Source of the DNA: Phaeoceros laevis | Taxonomy: Eukaryota; Anthocerotophyta; Anthocerotopsida; Notothyladales | Assembly: GCA_049999765.1 (NCBI GenBank) | Contig: JBNGIQ010009496.1 | Coordinates: 135,213-199,212 of the forward strand | Length of the DNA: 64,000 nucleotides | Reading direction: 5' to 3' | Shown here: positions 44,963 to 57,379 of the stretch, one piece after another | How positions within the stretch are numbered: position 1 is the first letter of the stretch | Layout: each line of letters begins with the position of its first letter | The notes under the pieces: model-generated | Told to the model about the DNA's origin: nothing | What the model saw: only the letters and a program-made list of their open reading frames with translations | The model's database searches: none | Made by a program: the position numbers and the translations under genes

Positions 44963-46577
44963 ATGAGTAGTGCAACACTTTCAGCTCAGGCCGAGCATCT
45001 GCAAAAGCTTCAGAAAGAATACACCTTCAACTTACATCGAAGAGCAGCCCAGAATGAAGAAATCATCTTGCATAACAAGACGCTCTACAAGGTTTAAAGC
45101 CAAGCAACCATCCTTCATTTGAGTTGATTTTGCAAAGTGTGGGATGTGCTGATTTTCTCTTTTGGATTGACAGGAAAATCTGCAACTGCGGGAGCAAGTA
45201 TGCTTTTCCCGTTTGACGTCCAGCACAAGCACTCCATTGAACTTGTTTTGAACATCTCGATCTCTAACAAGTCCTATCCGAAATTGGTGTTCGATAGATG
45301 AAGATATTGCAGCACGAGCACAACCAGATGGCATCCATGTTCAAGCTAATGGAAGCTGAGCTTCGGGTACACCCTGGGGCCTCCTGGCCTCATTACTACT
45401 GTAGCATGACAAGGACTTGTTTGGGACAAAGCATGTATCAAAACCTTTTCAAACAAGGCTTCTGTCCAAGTACGGGGATGTAGCATTAGTTCCTAATCTG
45501 CCCTGCTGTGCTGCAGTTCAAGAATGAAGAAATGCAGCACCAATTGAACATGTTGCTCATGGATAAGCAGATGCAGGTATGCACTCCTTGTGTACCCAGT
45601 GGCGAGCACACTGACTTGCAGCTTCTGCATCATAAAGTATCAGCCGTTCTGATGATTTTTTGAATGCTTAGTTGCAGATTTCTCACAAAGCAGCCATGAC
45701 GGCACTCAAAATGCAGGCCAAGACCACCTCTTCCAGAAGACACAGCATAGGCACAGGTGCTCTAAACTTTCTGGACTTCTTTTCCAGTGCAGACGCACCA
45801 TATGGAGCAATTGGTCACTGGACTGGTTTGTTTGTTAACAGGTCACTTATTACAGGATATTGACTACAACAGGCCATGTAGCAATCCATCGGCTAAGACT
45901 AAGGATGAGGCCCCTACGTCCAGAAGGTTGCCTTGTTTCACTTTGGTACTTTCTACACGTGCAGAAGGTCCTTTCAGAGAGAGAACTCCTAACATTTGGG
46001 TTTGTAATTTGGTAGTCTGCGATCCAGAGGGGCGGTGACTTCAAAGGAAACTTCCTATAAGGAGCGATGGGACCTGCCTGTTGCTGCATCCAAGAGTATC
46101 CACAGCCGGTGTAAAGTTTCTGGCTTGGAGGCCATGGACAGGGTGTCCGAAGGTGACGAGTCTGTATCGAGCTGCCCCAGTGCCGAGAGTGTAACTCAGG
46201 AGTTTGAAGGTTCTGCCAGGGTAGGAGAAGCAGACAATGTCAGCGGAGCAGTTAAGAGTCAGAAGCAGCTCAGATCCAGAATATCAGGCTCTGTTGTTGC
46301 GGCACCTCCCACTGAAGTTGCTGAGTGTCGCAGGGGTTACTCAGATGGAAATGACCCATCAGATGAGAACATCTCAGCAGGTAACATGGAGCCTCCCAAG
46401 ACTGTTAAGCAGCCACGTCAAGGGCTAAGCCCTGTGGCTTCAAAATCAGAGAGTCCCCGGTCCTCTCTACAACCGCCAATAGTCACAGCATCAGGAAGGC
46501 CAATGAGAAGGGCAACAGCTGGCGTTGCATCCTACAAGGAGCCGCCCTTGAATACTAAAATGAGGAGGCCTGTGTAG
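44963..46577 (+). CDS. SGO: Shugoshin
   Basis: Seven exons join in frame: 44963-45091, 45174-45197, 45298-45366, 45517-45576, 45672-45756, 45842-45926 and 46028-46577. They give about 333 residues. The N-terminal third (about 9-115) is a heptad-rich coiled coil (ENLQLREQMKILQHEHNQM), as expected for the PP2A-binding and dimerisation segment. The C-terminus has the basic SGO motif, GRPMRRATAGVASYKEPPLN followed by KMRR, which binds phosphorylated H2A and is the clearest family mark. The middle is low-complexity and poorly conserved, which is normal. Shugoshin protects centromeric cohesin from separase in meiosis I and mitosis. Exon 2 is only 24 bp. The stop codon lies inside a tandemly duplicated 263-bp block. 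Confidence 0.86.
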
Positions 46578-47092
46578 TTCAGAGTGGAGAATCCACATTG
46601 TTGAAGTCTGTGCACAAGGCTGGCGATCAACTCTGTTCCGTCGCAACAGCTGGTTTTACTTTGTGTAGCTGGTCGTGCTTCGAGAGTTTGCTTGGGAAAA
46701 ACAGCGTCTTTAGCTACAGGTTCACAGCTCACTGGTCAAAGGTCCCAAAGACTCTCCAGTGAATTCTGTATTTGTATTTAAGAATTGTTATCTGCCCAAT
46801 CACTTAACTTCTTGCCTGGGCATTCTGTCGGCCTGTGTAGTTCAGAGTGGAGAATCCAAATTGTTGAAGTCTGTGCACAAGGCTGGCGATCAACTCTGTT
46901 CCGTCGCAACAGCTGGTTTTACTTTGTGTAGCTGGTCGTGCTTCGAGAGTTTGCTTGGGAAAAACAGCGTCTTTAGCTACAGGTTCACAGCTCACTGGTC
47001 AAAGGTCCCAAAGACTCTCCAGTGAATTCTGTATTTGTATTTAAGAATTGTTATCTGCCCAATCACTTAACTTTTTGCCTGGGCATTCTATC
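46567..47092. repeat. Tandem duplication of 263 bp at the end of shugoshin
   Basis: Units 46567-46829 and 46830-47092 are nearly identical, with only about three substitutions noticed by eye. Each starts GGCCTGTGTAGTTCAGAG, which in the first unit encodes the last residues and stop of shugoshin; the remainder is 3' flank or UTR. The duplication must be recent, homogenised, or an assembly artefact. Confidence 0.95.
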
Positions 47093-49335
47093 GGACCTAT
47101 CCATCCGTGGCAATAGCTAGGAAGGAGAGGAGTGTCTTTTGCGTGCTCAGCCGTGCATCCCAGATAGAGGAGTTGGTGTAACTATCCTGGATGCTTTCCG
47201 TTATCTCTCACGCCAGCTAGTTATCTATCTCCAGTATCTATCTATCCTCAAACATCCCCACGTGCATGGCGTAGTGGATGCCACCCCAGCGCTGCAATTG
47301 TGTGTCCTCTCGAAGGTTTAGAAGCTTCTGTTACCGTAGAATGCGGAAGTGCTCCAAATGCGTGCTTGCGAAGTTTCAAGCCGAAAAAGACACCAGAAAT
47401 ACGCTTGACGACCTTTGCTAACATTTCCTCCACACTAGACCCGGGAGCAAAGATGAGAGGATTCTCGGATCAACTTGAAGATGCCGGGACTAAAGCTGAG
47501 GGGATGCTTAGATCAACTTGAAGATGACTCATTGGAAAATTTCTTACTCATTTTTTTTGTTTGTTTCACAAGCGAGGTTTCCCTTCTTGCCCGTATGAGT
47601 CCTTCATCCTGTCACTGTTCCTGCATAGACAACAGGGGTGTTTTGCCAACCCCGTGCTGCCTGTATACCGTGTTCGAGTCTGCTGTCCCATCATCCTTAC
47701 CTACAGCAGTTTGACTGTAACAGTCTGCGTGGATAAATCATCTGGTGCAAACCTGACTGATGTAGGTGTGTGGATCCACGTCCTTGTGATCATAAATGGA
47801 ACAGCAATATGAGTTATAAGCAACCCTTCCGGTACCCCCAACAATGTTAGCCAACAGAATCTTGTAGGAGAATCAACCACTTCGTACATCCAATTTTGAG
47901 CCAGAAAGAGAAAAAAGTGAAACGGAAATTGAGGAAAGCTGGCGATCAAGCAATCAGACAACTGTCATTCAGGACAAAACTCACGACCATATGCGAGGAG
48001 TCAATTCCCTGTGCTTCTGACAATGCGACTGTCTGCTTCCTGAGGACCTATAGGATCAGCCATCTACACAGGTCTAGGCTCGGAAGATATACCTCCTATC
48101 AGGTCTTAGGCTTACAGCTCAAAATGAGAAGACCTTTCAACTTCAAAAGATGTGCTGTTGGGTAACTCCACCTTTGGAAGGACAAACCTTAGAAGCAGCT
48201 CTTGCAGTCAGTCCTAAACCTATAGCAGCATTCGCAACACATCCCCCACCTTGCACCTATCTCTAGCTCCAGGCAACGATGTCAGCAAAAGGCTATACCT
48301 CAGGCAGGCTTCTTGGTTGCCAAACGTGTAAAGACTGATCTGAGAACACCTAAGGCTGAACGATTTCTCAGCATCCAAAGCATGGACAGGAAAGTGAAAC
48401 GAAATAAGGCAGGACAGCGCTGGCAGTTCCCGAACTGCCGAATCTCCTCTAGCTTCCTGCTGCTAGGCAAGTCTTCACAAGGTCCGGACCCATTCAGTCC
48501 TAGACGGTTCACAAGAGAATTCCTGCTGAATACTCTACAAAGCCGGCACATTTCCGCTCCCTCGCAATAACAACTGAAGCGCTGGCACCATCCTCAAGCA
48601 TCCATCCGTGCACACTCGCAAAGCTGAGCTTATGTTGAAATGAGGCAGGACAGCGCTGGAAGTTCCCGAGTTGGGGTCTTTCTTTGGCCTGATTTCCTCC
48701 AGCTTCCTGCTGCTAGCCTTCACCAGATCTGGGTCCAGTCAAATATTGGTGAGGTCGTAGATTCCTATCTAGTTTTGCCTCCAGCTAAAGGCATCATAAA
48801 CGAAAAGATTCACCCTATGCAGTTGTATCATCCAGGTACCAGCAACTGAACTGCCCATTCCAGGCTCGTCAATTGGTGAAAAATCTCCTGGAAGATGGGC
48901 TCCGACATCTGCCCTAATTTGGTCCGCGATTCAACCCTACCAGTCACCTTCTTCCAAATGCCGAGTTGTCCCTGCACAAAGTGTGGTTTCCAGAGGGCCT
49001 TCTACTCTTGTGGATACCTGCCATCAGGACATGGAACCCGGCATAGGGGTTGGACTATCCATTTTAGCCCGGCAAAGAGGAGCAACTTTCCCTTTGTAAA
49101 GCTCTCACTTTCGCACCTACGGCACAATGCCGCGTATCACCCGGCGCCCGCAGCTATGTCTAGGACGGAGCCTCAATGCCTACAACCAGACCGGGCCTCA
49201 GCTCTCACTGCCCCTATCTCCACGCCAAGCCACGTGCAGAATAGGCTCCTTCCTTCCTCGTCCTCCTGAAGGTTATGTAAGGACTGTAAAGTCAACAATT
49301 GAGCTTGACAGTGAAGGGTGCTTCGAGTTCCCGCT
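47093..49335. other. Intergenic stretch between shugoshin and AspRS
   Basis: No recognised gene in 2.2 kb. Two related blocks containing GGACAGCGCTGG, AGTTCCCGA and AGCTTCCTGCTGCTAG occur at about 48408-48474 and 48646-48716, so a piece of about 90 bp was duplicated. Minus-strand ORFs there read SSRKLEEIR in both copies, a hint of an old coding origin. The last part, before 49336, should be the AspRS promoter and 5' UTR. Confidence 0.45.
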
Positions 49336-51764
49336 ATGGCGTCGGAGGATAATGGCAGCCCTGCGGAAGCCGCGTCCGTGGGTGTGAGCAAGAAGGCTGC
49401 GAAGAAGGCGGCGCAGAAGGCTGAGAAGGAGCTTAGGCAGCAGATGGCAGCTGTCACAGTTGCCAAGGAGGAAGAGGATTCGCTGGCTGCCAACTTTGGA
49501 GACCTGCCATTTGAGGCCTTGCAGTCCAAGGAGATCGCAGGTCGGATATGGACTCCCGTGTCTCAACTTGAAGCGCGGTTCAATGGGGAAACGGTCCTCA
49601 TTCGGGGCCGGGCTCACAGCATTCGGGGCAAGGGCAAGATTGCCTTCGTCATTGTCCGGGAAGCCGGGTGCAGTGTGCAGTGCGTGCTGAGTGCGGGGGA
49701 GCATGTGAGCAAGGGCATGTTGAAATTTGTGAACAGCATCAACAAGGAGAGTTTCGTTGATGTGCAGGGCGTTGTGTCGGTGCCCGACGTGTCTATAGAA
49801 GCTACCTCCCAGCAGGTTTGTCACTTCAAGTCGGGTTTGGTACAGGCCTTTGGTTCTGTCAACTGTATGCTGCACTGAAAAATGGTACAGTGCGATGACA
49901 TTGTTTATGGAAGTGGATCTCAGTCTAGGCAGTCCTGTGCAATGTCAGGTTGAAATTCAAGTGCGGAAAATATACTGCGTGAGCAAAGCCGCACCGATGC
50001 TTCCGTTCAGCCTTTTCTCATCACAATTTTGGATCTCTCTTTTTGATGCAAGTAGGAAGGGGTTCAGTTTGTGCGAGTTTTGCAAGACACACGACTCAAC
50101 AACCGAGTTGTTGACCTACGCACACCTGCAAATCAGGGAATCTTTCGAGTTCAGGACGAAGTTTCCTCTGTGAGTTAACAGCTTTTGTGGCCGTGGAAAT
50201 ATGTTAGAAGTAACATGACCGATAGAACCTCACTTGTGTCTCCCGCTCTGCAGATATTTTGCCAATTTCTTAGGAGTATTGGATTTGTTGGGATACATAC
50301 GCCGAAACTGATATCTGGAGCTAGTGAGGGAGGAGCTTCCGTGTTCAAGTTGGAGTATATGGGTCAACCAGCATGTCTTGCACAATCACCCCAACTCTAC
50401 AAACAGATGTGCATTTCTGCGGATTATCGACGAGTGTATGAAGTTGGTCCAGTGTTCCGAGCCGAAGACTCCAAAACCCACAGGCATCTATGTGAATTCA
50501 CTGGCCTTGATTTTGAGATGGAGATTAAAGAGCACTACTTTGAAGTAAGTGTTTGATAGTCTACTGTTGTGCTCTGATAAAACGGTTTTTGATTGTCCAT
50601 TGCTTGTCTGTTTCGTCTCTGATGGGGTATACTGTCGTCAATGTTCCAGGTTCTGGATGTCATTGACCGTCTATTCGTAGCTATTTTCGATGCGCTCAAT
50701 GCAAACTGCAAGCAAGAGCTTCAAGCCATCAACAATCAGTACCCCTTCGAACCACTTCAGGTGTGCCGAGTTTGTCGAGGACTTACATTCCAGGTTTAAT
50801 GTTTTTGTACTGACCTTCAGTGTTGATCTTGCGCCCAGTACCTCCGGAAGACACTGCGGCTTACATTTGCTGAAGGATTAGAAATGCTGAAGGTGTGAAG
50901 CAACTATAGCTTTTCTGTCCAGTCCGTAAGGATTGTGTATTCCATTTGTAGGGCATGTAGGACCTGAAAACCAGGAAAGTTGAAGATGGCAATCATCATA
51001 TCGCTGTGAGTTGTGAAGTGGTTTATTTTTAATATCTTGGTGTCAGCAGGAAGCTGGTGTGGAGGTTGATCCATTGGGAGATTTCAACACAGAAACCGAG
51101 AGGAGACTGGGCCAGCTTGTCAAGGAGAAGTAAGTTCGCTCTAGTGTTCACCGTTTGTCACTCCAATGCCATTATTTCCCTTGAGTATTGCTGACCGTGA
51201 TAAACTTTTTTCAGTTACCAGACGGAATTCTACATACTTCACAGATATCCTTCTGCTGTCCGCCCCTACTACACTATGCCATGTTTTGATGACCCCAACT
51301 ACTCCAACTCTTTTGACGTGTTCATTAGAGGTATGTAATGCATTACACATTTTTCATTTCCCAGTTCTCACCATGTCGATTGGACATACTGGAGTTGGCT
51401 ATGTTTTAACTGAGCACTATTTGGCCTAGGTGAGGAAATTATTTCTGGTTCTCAGCGTATCCATGAGTCAGAGTTCCTGACAACGAGAGCTCAGCAATGT
51501 GGGATTGATGTGAAGAGCTTATCGAGTTACATTGACTCTTTCAAGTATGTCGGAGGGATGTCCGTTTTGATAGACTGTTGTAAAACCTTGTTTCAGTGCT
51601 GGCTAAAGTCTGATCGGGTACAAAATTCTGCTTGCAGGTATGGTGCCCCTCCTCACGGTGGAGCAGGGATCGGCTTGGAGCGTGTCGTCATGCTTTTTTG
51701 CGCCCTAAATAACATCCGGAAATGCTCGATGTATCCTCGTGACCCTAGTAGACTGGCCCCATGA
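49336..51764 (+). CDS. Aspartate-tRNA ligase, cytosolic (class II)
   Basis: Exons are 49336-49815, 49949-49978 (see below), 50056-50169, 50254-50544, 50650-50760, 50839-50892, 51050-51129, 51215-51330, 51430-51544 and 51638-51764, giving about 505 residues. The order is a lysine/alanine-rich N-terminal extension as in eukaryotic AspRS, the OB-fold anticodon-binding domain ([20 protein letters not shown]), then the class II catalytic core: [18 protein letters not shown], motif 2 [39 protein letters not shown], and motif 3 [13 protein letters not shown]. It charges tRNA-Asp for cytosolic translation; the plant orthologue IBI1 also acts in priming. Oddity: after [10 protein letters not shown] the sequence still reads [12 protein letters not shown] in frame, but then leaves the frame. 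Only removal of 49979-50055 as a GT..AG intron restores it, which deletes conserved residues. The family usually has about 530-560 residues. Confidence 0.92.
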
Positions 51765-51927
51765 AGTTTTGAATGGGTCCCGTATTGTGAATAATCGTTC
51801 ACTTCGAACATCTCGCCCGGTTCAATGACCTTTTAGAGTATGATGGCCGTTCTAATGGGTCATGTCATCGTCTAATGGAAGATTGGAAAGTACCGGAGTA
51901 GTGACATTGGACATATCGTGGCTGTTA
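51765..51927. other. Convergent 3' flanks of AspRS and DPH2
   Basis: 163 bp separate the two stop codons, so the 3' UTRs probably overlap as antisense. Confidence 0.6.
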
Positions 51928-54450
51928 TCAAGAGGTGGCTTCATCTGTATATCCAGCTGCCCGCCCTATCCTGCCTAGGACGATTCCAGTTCGAGCATCA
52001 GAGTTGTCACTGCCAGGGTGCAACACGAGTCCTTGGTAGCTTCTTACAGCTAAATATTCTGCGCTAGACTTAATGAGCCCAAGCGATTTGGCATCCACGT
52101 TTGGGCTCAGCTGGAGGGCATGCTCAGCAGCCTTTGACAGTACCAGCGCTCTTGATGAGGCGTCGTTATTATCTACAACAAACACAAGAATTAAGGTTAG
52201 TCATTCCGCTTCCTCTATGAAAATCAGAATTTCGGTCTAAGGTCGGTACACGTTACCAGATTGTCCTGATGCACCACCCTCCACATATTGTCCTTTCAAG
52301 AATGAGAAACGAGGCTCCTCTTCCAAAGGTGCCACTTCTCTGGTGGTTTCATCCAGAAGCCCCTGAAAATCTAGTCTGTAAGCTCCAGACCATTGGCTAC
52401 CCCTGAAAGAAAAACGAAGATGTCAACATATGCATAAAAACAGCAGATTGACACATTCATGTCCTGTGAGGGAGCCAAATGATATCGTACTATTCACACC
52501 TGATAAAGGCTAGTTGTGCTTCAAATGGGGTGATAAGAGGCGCCAGATACTCTTTGCTATCTAGTAAAGCTGTTTGTGCACATGCCACATGAACAAACAC
52601 TTCACACTGTCCATACAGCACCACAACATGTTAGTACATGCTGTAAACAGTATACTTTTCCAATTCAAGGTTTAGAGTAACAAAGCATATAAGAAAGCTG
52701 TTACAGGTCTCCAGGTACCTCAGGGAAGTTTGCAAGCTTCGCTGGATTTGGTTTGCCCATCAGCAAAACATATGCCTGCTTCTGTGCTGCAGAGATCATC
52801 TTTCTCAGGTTCTGAATTGCATTTTCATAACCAGCTGCGGAAAACAGCCGCAAGAGAATGACGAGTGTTTGGCACCAGTATGTTGAATACTTCTGCCATT
52901 TCACTACCCACCTTCCAACTTTTAAATCAAAAGAAAACAACCCAACTTCATTTTCTAAGATGATAAGGTGGCACTACACACCAACCCCAAGAGTCCCAAC
53001 CACAATCCCCACAATGTTTGCATCCTTAGCTCGCTCCACGAGGTAATACCTGCATGATCACAGAAGTTGTCAACTTGAAGTCACGAGTTACAAGACCAGT
53101 ACCGCACATTCATATACAACAACAGAGACTGAACCCCACCTCCGTTTCAGCACTCTGCTCTGACTGGCAACATCTGCTTGCAACACCTTGTTTGTTGGAT
53201 CGTATCTCAGTATCTGCAAAATGCAGACATCGCACCTTAATGCTTCAGGAGAATGACTTTACCAGGGAGGAGTTTCAGATGAACGTGGCAGCATACTCAC
53301 ACTGCAACTATTGTAAGTCAGCATTATGTTTGTCAAGGCTGGGCCCTCTTCACCTATCCAAAGAATTTTAAAATTTTCCATGTCTTGTCTATCACGCAGA
53401 GACCAGCTCAGACCTCCCAAGGAATGATATTGTTCTCCCTTGTCTATCCTAGTTGTAACCCCTGATGCAGATTCTCCCCTCTCGGTCTCAGAAGTGCTGC
53501 TGGTGCTGGACTCATCGAGATCCTTGCCCACTTCCCCTTGACACGATGCAGGATACTTCATGTTCAAAGGTTTGGTTTCTCTGTTCACGGCTTTTCCAAA
53601 ATGTATTTCAGCGCATTCTCCACCAAATGATGCTACTCTTTCTTTTATATTCTCCTCGAGGTTAGTCATGGCATATGCATACTCCAGCCCGAAAAGCACC
53701 TGCTTCCGGAAAAATTGATTGTAAGCAACAGAAATTCTTCAGATATCACTTCGGGAAAGTGTAACCCATGTTAGAAACCTGCCTGTTTCAGTGAGAACAT
53801 TCTTAGCTGAAAGTGAAAGGTTGAAGTCACACCAAGAGCGGTTGTTTACTGCCAGACAGCGTACTCCAAAGGCCGGTCGCACAGTGCTCCACATCCAGTG
53901 CTGCCTTGCCATACACATGGAAGACAGGCAACCTCGAAGTCCTGAAAGAGGGGGCCAAGGAACTGCTGAGTCAGAAACCCGCCGCAAGGGATTCTCAAAC
54001 CGGCAACTGTTGCCACTTGGAGCTTTTGAGCTCAGATTTTACTCTCTGAATTTATTGTATACTTACGAACTGTGACATGCGTGCCCATAGTGGATAATGC
54101 AGTCTGCATTGACATGAGCAGCTGCAACTTCGTCGGCACAGCAGCTCCCATAGGTGGTGTCAGCCATGACAAAGAGCTTGACATTATTACCCTGCCAGTC
54201 TTCACATGATATGTTTGCCAGCTCCTTCCGCAAGGCACCCGTCACCGCAACACTGGCCTTGAGAAGCTCATCCGGGAACTGCAAACATCAGTACTCTGGT
54301 TAGAAAAACCAGCCGCCAACATACTTGAGGTTCTCAGCAGATGGCAATTGCCGAAGAGTTTACCTCGAGAGCCACCACTGAATAGCGATAACGGGCAATG
54401 TATTCCACAGTACTGAAAATATCGTAGTCATCCAGCATATCACGCGCCAT
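51928..54450 (-). CDS. DPH2: Diphthamide biosynthesis protein 2 (DPH2)
   Basis: Ten minus-strand exons join in frame: 54450-54364, 54278-54067, 53941-53833, 53699-53301, 53213-53140, 53049-52982, 52834-52719, 52606-52500, 52402-52257 and 52172-51928. They give about 520 residues. Family marks are FPDELLK, ADTTYGSCCADEVAAAHVNA, CIIHYGHACHS, PVFHVYGKA, VLFGLEYAYAM, GTLGVAGYENAI, LLMGKPNPAKLANFPE, CEVFVHVAC and RFSFLKGQYVEGG. Together with DPH1 it forms the [4Fe-4S] enzyme that transfers the 3-amino-3-carboxypropyl group of SAM to a histidine of eEF2, the first step of diphthamide synthesis. The paired Cys in YGSCC is kept. The YGSCCADEV form and the GKPNPAKLANFPE block point to DPH2 rather than DPH1. 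The start is the first ATG of MARDMLDDYD; an upstream in-frame acceptor-like site leaves a small chance of an extra 5' exon. Confidence 0.93.
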
Positions 54451-57379
54451 CACCTTGTGGGACTGCGGGAAGCAAGAACAATTGGTCTACCTGCGCATCA
54501 CCTTTCCGGTGTCAATCAAGAAACCCTACGTAACAGAGCTGTCGGAAACATGTCACGGGAACCTCCCCAAGGGTCATGCTGCCTTGGTAGCCATGATGTC
54601 GAGTGGACATGCCTCAAGTCGAGAACATGCCTTGGTTGCCTACAGTCAATACCGGATTCTACCCCGGTCCCGCATGCCTAGGGTGCGGTGACATCCATGT
54701 TAAGGGCAGCACCATGATGTACAGCGCATGGGGCATGCGGCCTGACATGAAGCATGTGAACCGGGAGAAAGAAAGAAATGTAGCGGGGTTTTTTCGGTTT
54801 TTTCTTACTACCAGGGACCGGATGGCAGTTGGTGGGCCCGCCCCTCAACACACGACGAGAAATATTGAGCTGCGTCAGATGATATGCGGCACCCGCATTT
54901 TGAATGATTTGTTGCGAGCAAAAAGAGAGCGCTGTACGTGTCAGCCGCGCAGTGATAGCCTCCTGGACACCTGCGCTCGAAAGCAGGAGCACGGAGACGT
55001 GTTCCACACGCAGGCTCCGCTTTTGTTTTCGTGGCCCAGGAGGATGAGGGAGTTATATTTCATGCGGATCCCAGCATTGTACAGCATCTCCCAATTTACT
55101 GGGCCCAGAGATTCTATTGTTTCCCAAAAGGCTTTTTATCCATTCATTCATGAAGGCTGATAGTACAGGCAAAGCTCGCTCCTGATGAAGGAGAGCAGTA
55201 GCTTCGTTTTCTTCATTCAACTGGCGTTCGGTATCTTCCTTCCTCCCTCCCTCCCCATTTTTTCTCGCTCATAACAAGACTGATGAATCAAGCAGACTGT
55301 ACACTACACACCCGCCAGGCTTCCCTGGCTGAGTAGGGTACCCTTCACTCACTTGACCGACTCACATCACTCCACTCCACACCACTACACTCATTCTTCG
55401 CCCCTCCCCGTGTACCTTCTTCCCATCTACATCTGCAGTTGTGGCAGATTGTTCACCTCACCCTCTTTCCCACCTCTTCCTAACAGCTTTGATTCACTCA
55501 GTGCTACGGTATGCCTGCAAGAGGAGCGGGGGCAGCCCAACTTGTGCATCCCCAGCTCCTCCTGCCTCCCACCTCATCCCTCCCTCCCTAGCCTGCCTTG
55601 CCTGCAGCTCCGAGATTCGTTAGTTCTGCAATGAATGAGTCGCTGCCGACGAGCTGCGTGATTGTGCAGGATGATGCGGTATGAAAGCTGGCACCAATCA
55701 ATGTGGAGCGTCAAGCTGGTCCTGCTACCACGAGTTGCTGCTGCTGCGTCGGAACGTCCAGTCTGCAGCAGTTTCAGCATAGAAGGAATCAGCAAGGCAG
55801 GTTTGAAGAGCGGTCCAGTCGCTGCTGGCATTCACACACACAGAGGAGACATAGTCTATACCCCGCGGAGGAGGCACCGGGAGGGAGGGAGACAAGCACG
55901 CATGATTGCACCCCAAGTCACACCAACTATTGAAACAAAACTGCTGTACGCAGAGCATGGATGGCAAGTGAGCTGTGAAAGACCGAGGTGAGTACACCAT
56001 GAGGGAGACGCAGGTCCTTCCGACTGACCTCGACAGTTCACCAATGCAACTTTCATGGCGGTCAGGGAGGCAGGCAGGCAAGCATGCACGCACGCACGCA
56101 TGCAGACAGGCAGGCCATTTAACAAAACAAAGCCCAACCCGGTACAAGCCTGCGGTAAGACCGTACAACCCAGCAATAGCAGCAGTGCAACCCCCAACCC
56201 AACAAGCAGGTAGTGGAAAGCAAGGGAGGCAGGTCACAAACTTCACCCATACCTGCACGCCATGAAAGGTAAAGCTCAAAAGACAACGACTGATGACCAA
56301 ATTATGAAATTGAGAGCTGCAGCACATGCAGCAACAAATTGACTGCTACCATGACATGAATGGAAGACACCATACCTCCCAGGTGGATACCAAAACTACC
56401 ACTAAGCTGCCAAAGCCTGCCAGAGAAAAAAGGCGAAAGCTGGATATGAACTAACCCACTTCTCTGTCTCAGCTTACGGACCGGGTTCTAGGCCGGGCTT
56501 CACTACGGCCACTACTAACCTGCATCTTGGACAGGGACCAAGTCTAGGAAAGGAGCACACCTGTCTGCAGAAAAGGTATGCCTCTTCCAGTTTGTCCTGG
56601 AACTAACTAATGCTACGTACCAGCTCTCCTGTAGTAGCTAAGAATATTCTAATCAGAATCACTCAACTCGCAAAGATGGCACCGTGCACCAGGCAGAACA
56701 ATAGAACAGACTTGTGATCAACCCGAGCTCCACTTGCAGGCAAAGCAAGAGCAGAGCAAGAGCAAAGAAGACTGGATCAAAAAGCCAATAAAAGAAGATT
56801 GTCAGGTCTTCTAATCAATGGTTGCATCAGGCTTTAAGAAGAATAAAGAATATCAGAGCAAGAAATCCCACCGCTTATCCAGGAGGTGGCTGGCTACACA
56901 GATCACTCGGAGTAGGCACTCAGCCTCGCTCACTGCTCGTTAATGAATGGCGAGCGACATGGCACCATCATACTTTACAAACAGAGTGATCATCATCTCG
57001 TCTCATCGCATCTCTTTCTCTTGTCATGCTGGGCTGCCTTGCTGCAGCTGTCTAATTTGTGCAGCTGCAGAAGACTCCGGCTGAAATGTTGGGCTGTCGC
57101 TCTGCCTGAGTGACTGTCTTGTGTCCCCTAAATACTACTACTAGCTCCAAAGGCAAACGAAGAAAGAACAATAGGAATAGGTAGCTAGCAACATACATAA
57201 GCAGCAGCTGCAAGAAGAACGGGAGGTGGGGGCAAGGAAAAAGCATTATCATGGTGGAAGTTCCCAGCAGCCCCAATGATCCTCCCTGGTTGGTTGGCCC
57301 CATTGGATGTCGGCTTGAAAAAGAGGAGTGGAGGAGTCCTTTTTTTCCAGAGCTGGACTGAGGAGGGGAAGGGGGAATC
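54451..57379. other. Gene-poor stretch between DPH2 and ZF-HD
   Basis: No recognised gene. Simple-sequence features include TTCC-type runs near 55240, CTCCC-type runs near 55570-55590 and (GGCA)/(GCAC) runs near 56065-56115. The last few hundred bases should be the ZF-HD 3' UTR. Long ORFs on both strands near 55.7-56.3 kb are low-complexity shadows. Confidence 0.45.

Noticed and set aside
55725-56327. A 200-residue cysteine-rich minus-strand ORF
   Set aside because: Composition comes from GGCA/GCAC simple repeats read in one frame; no family resemblance.
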